64,000 nt of DNA from Bradyrhizobium sp. sBnM-33 (GTDB lineage: Bacteria > Pseudomonadota > Alphaproteobacteria > Rhizobiales > Xanthobacteraceae), in NCBI RefSeq assembly GCF_032917945.1, contig NZ_CP136624.1:7874001-7938000 (forward strand). The letters are read 5' to 3'. This document shows positions 1 through 10,022 of this stretch, piece by piece. Position numbers and translations under genes: made by a program. Below the pieces are notes generated by a model. That model ran no database searches, had not been told where the DNA came from, and was given only the letters and a program-made list of their open reading frames with translations. How positions within the stretch are numbered: the first letter of the stretch is position 1; the number at the start of each line of letters is the position of its first letter.

Positions 1-1
1 G

Positions 2-508
2 CCGCAGGCGAAGGCGGTGGTCTGGGCCCACAACTCCCACATCGGCAACGCTGCGGCAACTTCGATGGGTTGGGGCGGCGAATTCAATATCGGCGAGCTC
101 GTCCGCAACGCCTATGGCGACGAGGTTGTCTTGATCGGCTTCGGCACGGATCGCGGCACAGTGGCTGCGGCCTCCGATTGGGGCGGCGAGATGGAGATCA
201 AGTCGGTTCGGCCGGCACGCGAGGACAGCTATGAATACCTGTTCCGCCGCACAGGCCTGGCGCGATCACTGACCGATTTGCGGCCGCCCGGCCGAGGCGA
301 GCTGCGCGACAGGCTGACCGGTCCCAGACTCGAGCGAGCCATCGGCGTCATCTATCGACCCGAGACGGAGCTCCTCAGCCACTACTTTGAGGCGGTATTA
401 CCCGAACAGTTCGACGCGTTCGTCTGGTTCGCAGATACCAAGGCGGTGACACCGCTTGCGACACGAGCCACAGCGGGCGCGGCAGATACTTATCCCTTTG
501 GGTTCTGA
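2..508 (+). CDS. Erythromycin esterase family protein, C-terminal part (5' end outside window)
   Basis: The reading frame is open from the first bases, so only the C-terminal ~169 residues are present. The segment begins with a His-rich motif (AHNSHIGNA) followed by GWGGEFNIGELVR, which matches the active-site His region of the erythromycin esterase / succinoglycan-biosynthesis-regulator-like family. Family members hydrolyse ester bonds, but most chromosomal homologues have no proven substrate, so macrolide resistance should not be assumed. The stop is 2 bases before the next gene, a hydrolase-phosphoribosyltransferase fusion, which suggests co-transcription. Such pairs are common in stress-related accessory clusters of rhizobia (from memory). 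The family call is fairly secure and the physiological role is unknown. Confidence 0.75.
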   Translation, partial: PQAKAVVWAHNSHIGNAAATSMGWGGEFNIGELVRNAYGDEVVLIGFGTDRGTVAAASDWGGEMEIKSVRPAREDSYEYLFRRTGLARSLTDLRPPGRGELRDRLTGPRLERAIGVIYRPETELLSHYFEAVLPEQFDAFVWFADTKAVTPLATRATAGAADTYPFGF

Positions 509-510
509 TC

Positions 511-1845
511 ATGGCACGTGCACGGGAACAGCTCAGCGAAGTCCTGGTCGGTCCGCACCACCTTGCGGGCATTTTGGGCGTGCCTCACGATGCGGCCGGC
601 ATCGTGATTTTTGCGCATGGCAGCGGTAGCGGCCGTCTAAGCCCACGCAACAACCAGGTCGCAGCGGCTCTCCGTGAGGCCGGGTTTGCCACGCTGCTGC
701 TTGATCTCCTCAGCCCGGAGGAGGAGCGGGACCGCGGCAACGTATTCGACATCCCGCTGTTGGCATCACGGCTTGCAGACGCCGCGGACTGGACCCGCAA
801 CAGGTCAGAGCTTACGAAGTTTCCGATTGGTTATTTCGGCGCAAGCACCGGTGCAGCGGCCGCGCTGGTCGCGGCTGCCGAACGGCAAAACGTCGCTGCG
901 GTGGTTTCGCGCGGCGGTCGCCCGGATTTGGCCGGCAAAGCGCTGCGCGCCGTTAGGGCGCCGACCCTGTTGATCGTTGGCGGAGCCGACCTGCCGGTGA
1001 TTCCGCTCAACAGTTCGGCTTTTGCGGAGCTCTCTTGCGAGAAGGACCTCGTGATCGTGCCGAAGGCGACGCATTTGTTCGAAGAACCCGGCGCGCTCGA
1101 GCAGGTGACGCAATATGCCACGCGCTGGTTCCGCCAATTCCTGGCGTCGCCCCTCCCCGAAGAGGTGATCGACGCCGATACGGTTTTCGCCGACCGGCGA
1201 GACGCCGGACGCCGGCTGGCATCAGCGCTCATGAAATTCAGAGACAGCGACGCGGTCGTGCTTGCGCTGCCGCGCGGCGGCGTACCCGTCGCGTTCGAGA
1301 TTGCGCAAGCGCTGCACGCCCCGCTCGACGTAGCGCTCGTGCGCAAGATCGGCGCGCCGGGTCATGAGGAGCTCGGGCTTGGCGCGGTCGTCGACGGCGC
1401 CCATCCGCAGATCGTACTCAATGAGGACATCATTCGCGAGATCCAGCCGGGCGCGGCCTACCTGGAAGCTGAGACTGCCCGCCAGCTTGCCGAAATCGAA
1501 CGTCGACGGCGGCTCTACCGCGGCGGTGATCCACCGCCAGAGATTGCTGGCCGTACGACCATTGTCGTAGACGACGGCATCGCCACTGGCGGAAGCGTGA
1601 AAGCCGTGCTGCGAGCGCTGGCAAGGGCGAAGCCGGGCCGTCTCGTCCTTGCGGTGCCGGTTGCGCCACGCGATTCGCTTGACGAACTGAGTGCGGAGGC
1701 AGACGAGGTCATTTGTCTCAAGAGCCCCGATCCGTTCTTTGCGGTCGGCATGCACTATAGGGATTTCAGCCAGACTTCGGATAAGGAAGTTACCGAACTG
1801 TTGCATCGTTCCAAGGCCAGCAGCCCAAACCAGGCGCGTGCGTGA
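511..1845 (+). CDS. Fusion protein: dienelactone-hydrolase-like alpha/beta hydrolase plus phosphoribosyltransferase
   Basis: This is a 444-residue two-domain protein. Residues ~1-215 form an alpha/beta hydrolase: IFAHGSGSG near residue 34, the nucleophile elbow GASTG near residue 109, and a late Asp and His (THLFEEPG). Residues ~225-435 form a type I phosphoribosyltransferase, with ALPRGGVPVAFEIA and the PRPP-binding motif IVVDDGIATGGS. Each domain is common as a separate protein in soil bacteria; how they cooperate is unknown. The ATG at 511 follows the upstream stop by 2 bases. No signal peptide is visible, so the protein should be cytosolic. Domain calls are firm, but the substrate cannot be predicted. 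Confidence 0.85.
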   Translation: MARAREQLSEVLVGPHHLAGILGVPHDAAGIVIFAHGSGSGRLSPRNNQVAAALREAGFATLLLDLLSPEEERDRGNVFDIPLLASRLADAADWTRNRSELTKFPIGYFGASTGAAAALVAAAERQNVAAVVSRGGRPDLAGKALRAVRAPTLLIVGGADLPVIPLNSSAFAELSCEKDLVIVPKATHLFEEPGALEQVTQYATRWFRQFLASPLPEEVIDADTVFADRRDAGRRLASALMKFRDSDAVVLALPRGGVPVAFEIAQALHAPLDVALVRKIGAPGHEELGLGAVVDGAHPQIVLNEDIIREIQPGAAYLEAETARQLAEIERRRRLYRGGDPPPEIAGRTTIVVDDGIATGGSVKAVLRALARAKPGRLVLAVPVAPRDSLDELSAEADEVICLKSPDPFFAVGMHYRDFSQTSDKEVTELLHRSKASSPNQARA

Positions 1846-2013
1846 GGAGCTTGTGACCAGCGGTCAGCGATGGCCGCCAAATTTCGTCGCGATCTTCTCG
1901 GCATCGGTCCCCGGCCGGTGCCTGCTCGTTCCAATTCTGCGGGCTCAAAAATAGGAACCGGCCGCAATTTTGCGATTTAAGTCTTCGGCCATTTGTATGC
2001 CGGAGCTCATTCG

Positions 2014-3183
2014 ATGCGCGCCCTCACCTGGCACGGCAAAAACGATATCCGCTGCGATACCGTGCCCGACCCGAAGATCGAGCATGGACGCGACGTCGTC
2101 ATCAAGGTGACGGCCTGCGCGATTTGCGGCTCCGACATTCACCTCTACGACGGCATCATGCCCAGCATGGAAAAGGGCGACGTGCTCGGACATGAAACCA
2201 TGGGCGAGGTGGTCGAGGTGGGGCCGGAGATCAAGACGCTGAAGGCCGGCGAACGCGTTGTCGTACCATTCACAATCGCTTGCGGGGAATGCTTCTTCTG
2301 CAAGAATGGCTTCTACTCAGGTTGCGAACGATCCAACCCGAACGCGAAGTCCGCAGAAAAACTGTGGGGGCATTCGCCCGCCGGACTGTTTGGCTATTCA
2401 CACATGCTCGGCGGGTTTGCCGGTGGACAGGCAGAGTATATGCGCGTGCCGTATGCCGACGTCGGACCGATCAAGGTTCCTGACGGTCTCACCGATGAAC
2501 AGGTGCTGTTTCTCTCCGACATCTTCCCGACCGGCTACATGGCCGCCGAGTTCTGCAATATCAGAGGCGGCGAAACGGTTGCGGTCTGGGGTTGCGGGCC
2601 GGTCGGCCAGATGGCGATCAAGAGCGCCTTCCTGCTCGGCGCCGGGCGGGTGATCGCGATCGATACCGTGCCGGAGCGGCTGGCGCTGGCGCAAGCATCC
2701 GGGGCCATCACACTCGATTTCAAGAAGGAAGAGATCTACGATCGGATCCAGGAGCTGACCCAAGGCCGCGGTGCCGACGCCTGCATCGATGCGGTCGGCA
2801 CCGAACCGGATATCCGCTCCGGCTTCGACGCGGTCGTCGATCGAGTCAAGGTCGCCACCTATCTCGGCACCGACAGTCCGCACGTCCTGCGCCAGGCCAT
2901 CCATTGCTGCCGCAATTTCGGCGTGGTGTCGATCGTGGGCGTCTATGGCGGATTGCTGGACAAAATCCCGATGGGCTCGGCGATCAACCGCGGCCTCACC
3001 TTTCGTATGGCCCAGACACCAGTGCAGCACTATCTGCCAAAACTGCTTGAGCGGATCACCAAAGGTGAGATTGATCCTTCCTTTGTCATCACCCACCGCG
3101 CCACGCTCGAACAAGGACCGGAGCTGTACAAGACGTTCCGGGATAAGAAGGACGGCTGCATCAAAGTGGTGATGAAACCCTAG
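2014..3183 (+). CDS. Zinc-dependent alcohol dehydrogenase, glutathione-independent formaldehyde dehydrogenase type
   Basis: This is a medium-chain dehydrogenase/reductase of 389 residues counted from MRALTWHG. Catalytic zinc ligands are visible at C38 (CAICGSDIH) and H60-E61 (LGHETMG). A complete structural zinc lobe is formed by C90, C93, C96 and C104. The Rossmann motif is WGCGPVGQ near residue 190. The frame is open 7 codons further upstream, but MRAL at 2014 matches the usual family start. The family oxidises alcohols or formaldehyde-type substrates with NAD; the exact substrate is not evident. The next gene begins within the stop codon (GTG at 3183), so the two are probably translated together. 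Confidence 0.85.
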   Translation: MRALTWHGKNDIRCDTVPDPKIEHGRDVVIKVTACAICGSDIHLYDGIMPSMEKGDVLGHETMGEVVEVGPEIKTLKAGERVVVPFTIACGECFFCKNGFYSGCERSNPNAKSAEKLWGHSPAGLFGYSHMLGGFAGGQAEYMRVPYADVGPIKVPDGLTDEQVLFLSDIFPTGYMAAEFCNIRGGETVAVWGCGPVGQMAIKSAFLLGAGRVIAIDTVPERLALAQASGAITLDFKKEEIYDRIQELTQGRGADACIDAVGTEPDIRSGFDAVVDRVKVATYLGTDSPHVLRQAIHCCRNFGVVSIVGVYGGLLDKIPMGSAINRGLTFRMAQTPVQHYLPKLLERITKGEIDPSFVITHRATLEQGPELYKTFRDKKDGCIKVVMKP

Positions 3184-4328
3184 TGCAGCTTGGAGGCACC
3201 CGCGACGGACGTGCAGCGATCCCGGCGCATCAGCTTCGGTCGCGCTGGATCGCTGCGGCGGAGCTTGGCCTCATCAGCAGCACGTTCTCAACCATCGTCA
3301 GCCAGCTTTTTGCTGCGCGCATCGGACGCGATGCATGGGTCGACTGGACGACGGTCGCCGCGATACCGGCACGCGACTTGGCGCTCAGTGCCGAGCCTTC
3401 GTGGAGCGCGGTCCTCGCGGGAATCGCCTTTCACCAATGGGCGGACTTTTCCTGGGCGATGGTGTTCTTCGGCGTGCTCGGCCGCTGGACCGCGCAGCTT
3501 CGCCCGCTCGCCATCCTGCTGCTTGCCCTGCTCTGGGCGGTCTTTTCGTCTGCGACGGAATGGCTCCTGCTGGTGCCGCTCATTCCATTCTGGCAGCCGC
3601 TGTTCACGCTTCAGCAGCCCTATTGGATCGGCCTCCTCGTTCACGGCGCATCAGCCCTCATGTATCCGCTGTTTGCATGGCTGCGCTGGGCGCCCGGCTG
3701 CGCCCCGAAGAGAGATGTGCGCGTCGCCAAAGTGTGGGCGGCAGCGTCGGCGGCTGTGATCCTCGTGCTCGGGGGCATAGCGTTGTTGAGCCTTGTCGGG
3801 CGCGAGTTGCCATGGATGGGCCAGGACAGGGATGCGGACCAAACCTATATCCGCCACATGACCACGCATCATGCCCAAGGCATCGAGCTGGCCAGTCTCG
3901 GCGCCGAGCGCGCCCGCGATCCGCATCTGCGCGCGCTCGCGAATCTTATGGTCGCAAGCCAGAGCGGCGAGAACAGGATATTCGAGAGCTGGTGGCAAAG
4001 CTGGTTCAAGATACCGATGCCGGATTGCACGGCGGATGAGCGCGCGATCATGCCAGGCTATCTGACGCGCATGCAGATACAGCAGGTCAGGAGCGCAGCG
4101 CCGGAGCAATTCGATGCGCAATTCACCGCAATGATGACTGTGCATCACAAGGGTGCCGTCAAGATGGCCGATCTGGCTTGGCGCAGCGCCGCAGACTTTC
4201 GCCTGCGCATCATGTCGCACGCGATCCGGCATGAGCAGCAAGGCCAAATCGCGCTCATGCAACGGATAGAGGGAACTGCGGCGGTCGCGACGGCGCTCCG
4301 CAACATGTTTGCCGACAATGTTAACTAG
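3183..4328 (+). CDS. Membrane protein with C-terminal DUF305 domain
   Basis: The protein has 381 residues and a GTG start that overlaps the upstream stop. The N-terminal ~210 residues contain several hydrophobic segments (for example around residues 100-125, 140-160 and 185-205), so this half is probably embedded in the membrane. The C-terminal ~165 residues are a DUF305 domain with two His-rich repeats, IRHMTTHHAQGIELA and MMTVHHKGAVKMA, the ferritin-like helical pair typical of the family. DUF305 proteins are often linked to metal handling, but no function is established for this architecture. The DUF305 call is firm and the role is unknown. Confidence 0.75.
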   Translation: MQLGGTRDGRAAIPAHQLRSRWIAAAELGLISSTFSTIVSQLFAARIGRDAWVDWTTVAAIPARDLALSAEPSWSAVLAGIAFHQWADFSWAMVFFGVLGRWTAQLRPLAILLLALLWAVFSSATEWLLLVPLIPFWQPLFTLQQPYWIGLLVHGASALMYPLFAWLRWAPGCAPKRDVRVAKVWAAASAAVILVLGGIALLSLVGRELPWMGQDRDADQTYIRHMTTHHAQGIELASLGAERARDPHLRALANLMVASQSGENRIFESWWQSWFKIPMPDCTADERAIMPGYLTRMQIQQVRSAAPEQFDAQFTAMMTVHHKGAVKMADLAWRSAADFRLRIMSHAIRHEQQGQIALMQRIEGTAAVATALRNMFADNVN

Positions 4329-4466
4329 CTGACGCTCACACGAGGGTGTGATTACCTGCGCATCCGAGCGTACGGCGTCGGCCGTTCGGTTGCAGCCGAG
4401 GAACTCTCGCCGCCCGAAGAAAGTTAGTGGCGTGAAGGTCCTGCCCTTTCAAAGCAAGCGATAGCC

Positions 4467-5459
4467 ATGAACGTTCTTTCAGTCTCACCCATCGCGCGGA
4501 CCATGCGCGCGGCTGTTCTTCGCGGGCCGGGCGTGGCACGCGTCGAGACGGTGCATCGGCCAGAGCCCGCAGCCAATCAGGTACGCATCCGCTTGCAAGG
4601 CTGCGGCGTTTGCGCGTCCAACCTCGCGGTCTGGGCGGGTCCGCAGTGGGCGACGTTTCCAACTGAACCCGGCGGCCTCGGTCACGAAGGCTGGGGCATC
4701 GTCGATGCAGTTGGCGAGAACGTCACGGGTGTAGCGATCGGCGAACGGGTGGCCGCGCTGTCCTATCACAGCTACGCCGAATACGATCTGGCGGATGCGA
4801 ACGCTGTGGTGCCGATCCCCGTAACGCTCAACGAACAGCCGTTTCCAGGCGAACCACTCGGTTGCGCCATGAACATCTTTCGGCGGAGCGAAATCGGCGC
4901 CAGACAGACGGTAGCGATTGTCGGAATCGGATTTCTCGGTGCGATCCTGACGAGCCTGGCCGCCAGTACCGGCGCCAACGTCATCGCCCTCTCCAGACGG
5001 CCGTTCGCGCTCGAAATGGCCAGGCAAATGGGAGCAGCCGAGACCATTCTGATCGACGACAAATCAACCGCCATCGAGCGCGCAAAAGCGCTGAACGGGG
5101 GTGAGCTCTGCGATCGCGTGATCGAGGCGACCGGCAAGCAGTGGCCGCTGGATCTTGCCACAGAGCTGACGCGCGAGCGCGGCCGCCTGATCGTCGCAGG
5201 CTATCATCAGGACGGACCGCGACAGGTGAATATGCAGCTTTGGAATTGGCGCGGGATTGACGTGATCAATGCGCATGAGCGCGATCCGCAGATCTACATG
5301 CGCGGCATTCGCGACGCCATCGACATCGTCACTGCGGGCCAACTCGATCCAAGCCCCCTGTATACGCACAGTTTTCCCCTCGACCGCCTCGGCGACGCCC
5401 TCGACGCGACACGCGATCGTCCGGACGGCTTTCTCAAAGCCCTGGTGACATGCATATGA
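4467..5459 (+). CDS. Medium-chain alcohol dehydrogenase-like oxidoreductase
   Basis: This 330-residue MDR protein has CGVCASN and GLGHEGWG as probable catalytic zinc ligands, and a Rossmann motif IVGIGFLGA near residue 155. It lacks the four-cysteine structural zinc lobe seen in the enzyme at 2014, so it belongs to a different MDR branch. The substrate may be a sugar or cyclitol, judging from its partner: the gene overlaps the following Gfo/Idh/MocA gene by 10 bases. The pair lies a few kb upstream of the inositol/glycan cluster and may feed it, but that link is inference only. The ATG at 4467 is taken as the start; MRAAVLRG, 13 codons later, is an alternative. Confidence 0.75.
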   Translation: MNVLSVSPIARTMRAAVLRGPGVARVETVHRPEPAANQVRIRLQGCGVCASNLAVWAGPQWATFPTEPGGLGHEGWGIVDAVGENVTGVAIGERVAALSYHSYAEYDLADANAVVPIPVTLNEQPFPGEPLGCAMNIFRRSEIGARQTVAIVGIGFLGAILTSLAASTGANVIALSRRPFALEMARQMGAAETILIDDKSTAIERAKALNGGELCDRVIEATGKQWPLDLATELTRERGRLIVAGYHQDGPRQVNMQLWNWRGIDVINAHERDPQIYMRGIRDAIDIVTAGQLDPSPLYTHSFPLDRLGDALDATRDRPDGFLKALVTCI

Positions 5460-6478
5460 CTCAGATGTCGATCGAGAGTAGCCGCGCACCCGCAACGACG
5501 CGCCCGCGGGTCGGCTTCCTCGGCGTAGGCTGGATCGGGCACCATCGTATGAGGGCGATCGCCGAAGCGGATGTGGTCGAGATCGCAGCCGTTGCCGATT
5601 CCGCCGATGCGATGATTGCGCAGGCGGCGCCGCTTGCGCCTCATGCAATAGCGCTTTCGACATTCGAAGAGCTTCTGGACCAGGACATCGACGGCGTCGT
5701 CATTGCAACGCCAACAGCGCTCCACGCCGAACAATCGATCCGCGCACTCGCCCGCGGCAAAGCGGTGTTTTGCCAGAAGCCGCTGGGACGCACGGCTAAA
5801 GAAGTCCGCGCAGTGATCGATACGGCGCACTCGGCAAACCGGCTGCTCGCAGTCGACCTTTCGTACCGATTTACCGAGGCCATGCGTCAGATCCGGCGGT
5901 TGGTGCACAATGGCGAGCTCGGACATGTCTACGCGGTGGAGCTAACCTTCCATAACGCCTATGGCCCGGACAAGCCGTGGTTCTACGACCCGGCACTAGC
6001 GGGTGGCGGTTGCGTGATCGATCTGGGAGTTCACCTGGTCGACCTTGCGCTTTGGGTGCTTGATTTCCCAAAGGTCACAGGCACGTCGTCACGGCTGTTT
6101 GCCAATGGCCAGTTGCTTTCCACGTATGATCGCGTCGAAGACTATGCACTCGCCACAATCGACCTGGAAACTGATACGGCCGTGCACCTCACCTGCTCAT
6201 GGCGGCTGCCGGCCGGGCGCGATGCGGTGATTTCCGCGGCCTTCTACGGCACGCGCGGCGGCGCCGCGATGCGGAACATCAATGGATCGTTCTATGATTT
6301 TGTCGCCGAGCTCTACCGTGGAACGGCAAGTGAAACACTCGCGAGCCCGCCGGATGCATGGTTCGGACGCGCCGCCGTCGAGTGGGCGCGGGCGCTCGCC
6401 GCGGGAACGAGCTTCGATCCTTCCGTCGAACGATGTGCCGACGTGGCGGCGGTGTTGGACCGGATATATGGCAGGTGA
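5450..6478 (+). CDS. Gfo/Idh/MocA family oxidoreductase
   Basis: The protein has 342 residues. The N-terminal Rossmann fold begins with VGFLGVGWIGHHRMRAI near residue 22. The family motif appears as QKPLGRTAKEV (normally EKP) near residue 105, and the C-terminal domain carries GGGCVIDLGVHLVDLALW, with the conserved D and H of the sugar-binding pocket. Known members oxidise or reduce sugars, sugar nucleotides or inositols with NAD(P). The start overlaps the upstream MDR gene by 10 bases. Because the neighbouring cluster encodes inositol phosphate synthase, an inositol or sugar-nucleotide substrate is plausible but unproven. The first Met (MHMTQMS) is one of three closely spaced possible starts. 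Confidence 0.8.
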   Translation: MHMTQMSIESSRAPATTRPRVGFLGVGWIGHHRMRAIAEADVVEIAAVADSADAMIAQAAPLAPHAIALSTFEELLDQDIDGVVIATPTALHAEQSIRALARGKAVFCQKPLGRTAKEVRAVIDTAHSANRLLAVDLSYRFTEAMRQIRRLVHNGELGHVYAVELTFHNAYGPDKPWFYDPALAGGGCVIDLGVHLVDLALWVLDFPKVTGTSSRLFANGQLLSTYDRVEDYALATIDLETDTAVHLTCSWRLPAGRDAVISAAFYGTRGGAAMRNINGSFYDFVAELYRGTASETLASPPDAWFGRAAVEWARALAAGTSFDPSVERCADVAAVLDRIYGR

Positions 6479-6514
6479 AAGCCTTGCCTGCAGCTACACC
6501 ACGTTTGACATGCC

Positions 6515-8464
6515 TTAGCGGGGCTTCAGGATGCGAACGGTCTCGCCATCCAGTCTGATGTTGCCATCGATGCCGATTTCCTCACCGGTCAAGAGATCGC
6601 TCAAGCTCCCGCCGGACAGCTTCTCGATGATATCGCGCGGAATCGACACTTGTGCGGGCGATTTGCCGTAGTTCAGAAGCACCAGCACGTTGTCTGACGG
6701 TATGCCGGCTATTCGCAAATAGGCGAGCACGTTCTGGCCGTCGGCCACGTCCAGCATGCGGATTTCGCGCGAACGCAGCGCGGGATGCTCCTGGCGCAAT
6801 GCGATCAGCCGCTTGTACCAATGCTGCAGTCCATAAGCATCATCCCATGCGATCTGGCGGGCATACTTGTACGGCTCGTAGGCTGCACCGACCTCCTCGC
6901 CCGTATAGATGCCCGGAATGCCGGGCAGCGTCAGCAGCATGGCCGCAGCGACGCGGGTCCGTCCAACTCCGTGTCGTGAACGGAAACGTGGCCCGGTGTC
7001 ATTGTTATCCAGAAACCGGAATACCAGAACGTCGCCTGACGCCGATGCTTCGATCGCGGAACGCAGCCGTCGCGCTGTGTTTGGCTCGTCTTCGAATGCA
7101 TCGCGCCAAGCCCATTCGCCAAGTTTCGCGGTCCAGTCATAGGCCGCGTCAAAGCCATGTCGGCCATAATAGGGGTCGCGCGCGGAAGCCTCGGCGAGCA
7201 GAAACAGATCGGGCTTGATGCGCTTGAGCTCCGCACGCCAACGGGGCCAGAACTCCGGCGCCCGCTGCTTCGGGCCCCATGCGACATCGACGCGGAAGCC
7301 GTCCACATCGAATTCGCGCACCCAATATGCGAAAGCCTCGATCACCAGGCGCTGCACCTCCGGATTGGCATAGTTGAGATTCTTGAGATTATTCCAATCG
7401 AAGTAGTGCTCGGCTTTACCGTCCCGCCCGCGCGCGAAGAAGCTGAAGTAAGGTGACGAGCGCTCACGCCGCACGGAATCTGCGAAATAGGCGTGCTGAT
7501 CCGACAAATGGTTCGGAACGAAATCGATGATCACCCGGATCCCGCGCGCGTGGGCAGCCTGGACCAGTTCACGCAGCTTCCGTTCATCGCCAACGCTCTG
7601 CCGTATCCGAAAATAGTCCGTCACGGCGTAGCCGAAGTCGCCCGGCGGGCTTTCGGTAATCGGCGAAAGCCACAGGGCCGTCACCCCGAGCTCCCTGAGC
7701 TGATCGAGGCGCGCGGTGACATCGGCAAGGCCGCGAGGGCCGAACAGCGTCGGCACAACGCCGTATACGACGGCGCGGTCGATCCAGGCGGCGTGATCAT
7801 GCTGGGCATCAACCGTCCGCAGGGTGCCGCCCTGCGCACCAAGCATTACCGTCGCCTCGTCGGCACGACCGTTGCCGTCCGTGACCTTGACGGTGACGTA
7901 ATATTCGCCATCCGGCGGCACATCGGAGAACTCGATGCGCGCGCCGTTCGCCGGCAATCCAGCAAGCGGCGCCGGATTGTCATCGCGCGCGCGCCATTCG
8001 TACGCGGCGATCTCGCTGCCGCGGACCGGCGCAGGCAAGCTTCGTTGCGCACTCAGCGTAACGCCCCTGCCGTTCTCGGATGTGTCGACCAATGCGGTTG
8101 GCGTGTTGCGGAGTCGGACGTTCCAGCTCTGCTGTGCCGACCCACGCTCGATGCCGTTTTGTCGACATTCGGCCCTGACCTGATTGTCACCAGGCTGAAG
8201 CGAAATCCGGGCGTGTGCCCGCCCTTGCTTGGCCGGCAGCGTGACGGCCGAGCCCGGTGAGGTGACCACGATTTGATCGCAGCGGCCTTTAGGGACAGAG
8301 ATGTCAACCGATTTGGAAAAGTCCCACGCATCGCCTCCGGCGGTGCCGAATGAGACGGGAACCTGATCCGTGGCGCCTGTCAACAACAGGGCCGCGCCAA
8401 GCAGGCCGGCACGTATCAGATGCAGGTACTTGCGAGACGCACTTTGCCGGGACGCCATTTTCAT
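6515..8464 (-). CDS. Exported alpha-amylase family protein (GH13) with N-terminal extra domains
   Basis: The protein has about 649 residues. The start is placed at 8464 because GGGAG lies 6-7 bases upstream; the frame also opens at 8503. A hydrophobic signal segment (LIRAGLLGAALLLTG) is followed by ~200 residues of beta-rich, PKD-like sequence and then a GH13 barrel. Conserved regions are visible in order: DFVPNH, GFRVDVAW (nucleophile Asp), FLLAEAS (acid/base Glu) and FLDNND (third Asp). The catalytic triad is therefore intact. Members hydrolyse or rearrange alpha-glucans in the periplasm or outside the cell. The gene lies downstream of an ABC exporter pseudogene whose stop overlaps the 8503 ATG as TCAT/ATGA. 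Confidence 0.85.
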   Translation of the reverse strand: MKMASRQSASRKYLHLIRAGLLGAALLLTGATDQVPVSFGTAGGDAWDFSKSVDISVPKGRCDQIVVTSPGSAVTLPAKQGRAHARISLQPGDNQVRAECRQNGIERGSAQQSWNVRLRNTPTALVDTSENGRGVTLSAQRSLPAPVRGSEIAAYEWRARDDNPAPLAGLPANGARIEFSDVPPDGEYYVTVKVTDGNGRADEATVMLGAQGGTLRTVDAQHDHAAWIDRAVVYGVVPTLFGPRGLADVTARLDQLRELGVTALWLSPITESPPGDFGYAVTDYFRIRQSVGDERKLRELVQAAHARGIRVIIDFVPNHLSDQHAYFADSVRRERSSPYFSFFARGRDGKAEHYFDWNNLKNLNYANPEVQRLVIEAFAYWVREFDVDGFRVDVAWGPKQRAPEFWPRWRAELKRIKPDLFLLAEASARDPYYGRHGFDAAYDWTAKLGEWAWRDAFEDEPNTARRLRSAIEASASGDVLVFRFLDNNDTGPRFRSRHGVGRTRVAAAMLLTLPGIPGIYTGEEVGAAYEPYKYARQIAWDDAYGLQHWYKRLIALRQEHPALRSREIRMLDVADGQNVLAYLRIAGIPSDNVLVLLNYGKSPAQVSIPRDIIEKLSGGSLSDLLTGEEIGIDGNIRLDGETVRILKPR

Positions 8465-8499
8465 CGCCGCTCCCGACCCAACGTCATTGGCCGAGAATT

Positions 8500-9904
8500 T
8501 CATCCGCTGTCTCGAGGAACAGGTGCGGAATAGTCCGTATACCCGGTTCCATCAAGGCGCGCCCATGAATCGACATCGTTGGCGATCAAGCCGCGACTTT
8601 GCCGTTTCACCAGCGACGCGTAATAGTCGCCGGCCTTCATCAGCGAGCCGTGGGTTCCGCTCTCCGCGACGGTTCCGTCCTTCAGAACGACGATGCGGTC
8701 GGCACTCACCACCGTCGATAGCCTATGCGCAATAATGAAGGTCGTTCGGTGCCTCTTGAGATTGTCGAGTGCGTGTTGCACCGCCTCCTCCGACTCGGCA
8801 TCGAGCGCAGACGTAGCTTCGTCGAGCACCAGGATCGGCGGGTTCTTCAGCAATGCGCGCGCAATGGTGATCCGTTGGCGCTCCCCTACCGAGAGTTGAC
8901 TGCCGCTAAGTCCGTTGCGTCGGGAGAATCGCTCAGATGTTCCTGGATGTTGAGGATGGAGAATATCTCGTCCAGCGAAACGGCGGCCTTGCTGAGGCTG
9001 GAATAGATCCCGCTCAATCGCTGCACCGGAGCAAACAGGCCTCCGACGTAGCCTAGAAACGCAATCAATGTGCCTAACGTGACCTGCCCGTTCCATGCCA
9101 GGTAGCCTCCGACACCGATAGCCGAAAGCCGCGCGAGAGCGATCGAGAGATTGCTGGCGGCGCCGTAGCCCGCATCGGTCGCAACGCCGCGGACGACGAC
9201 CTGGTTGGCGGCAGATACATCGCGCAGGAAGCGCGACTTCTCGGCATCTTCCATCGCAAAGCTGCGCACCACCACGATGCCGGACAGCACCTCGTTGAAC
9301 CGGAAGTATATATGCGCCCAGCGATCGAGCAGCGCCCGCTCCCGACGGGTCTGCTCGGGCCCGGCGTACATTGCGATCAATGCCGGTATCGGCGCGAACA
9401 TCAAGACGATCAGGGCGAGCCGCGTCATGATCGCGCCGACGCCTTCACTGCGCTGCATTCGCAACGGCATCTTGTGAAGCTTGCCTATCGCCGCCTCGAG
9501 CAGCGCGTATTGCAGGCCAATACGCGTACGCCAGGTCAGCCAGCTCGCCGTAGCGTCCAGACTCTCGCGCAGGAATGCCAAGCCGCCCAAAGCAACGATA
9601 CTCAGCACCAGAATTTCTGCGCGATGGCTTGTCAGCTCATCGAACACCGTCTTGATGACGAGCGGCTCGACAGCATTGAGCGTGGCAACAGTAAGATGAG
9701 CGCTAGGATGATGCCGATCGCATGCTTCTGCGGTAGCGCAGACCGCACTGCCTGGTGCAATCGTCTGGGTCTGCTCGGCGATAATTGTCCGGCAACAAAC
9801 GTCCCCTGTGAGTGATCGTCCGAGTTTCCACGTCTCTGCCCGAGCGTTGCCAGCAGCCGCCCAAATGTTCCTCTCCCAAGTGTCCCTCTCAAGCCAACAG
9901 GCAT
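8500..9904 (-). pseudogene. ABC exporter (fused permease/ATPase) pseudogene
   Basis: Three fragments of one ABC exporter are spread over different frames. The N-terminal piece (about 9904-9690) ends in AIGIILALIL and shifts frame near 9690; the other frame continues as TVATLNAVEPLVIKTVFDEL. The permease runs on to DSPDATDL near 8910. The ATPase then resumes in a different frame at [13 protein letters not shown] near 8905. Its signature, Walker B ([12 protein letters not shown]) and H-loop (IIAHRLST) survive, but Walker A and the Q-loop are missing. One frameshift plus an internal deletion of very roughly 100-150 codons should abolish ATP binding. The closest type is a multidrug/lipid A-like exporter, and its former cargo is unknown. 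Confidence 0.8.
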
Positions 9905-10022
9905 GATTGGCCCCCGTAAGCTATCGAAATCCTGGAATAGGCGGGAAAAACGGATGCACCCACCGACGCGGCACCTTCAGGTGACCGGCCCAGCTTGGAA
10001 CTTTCGTCTGGCAGGCTCTTAT

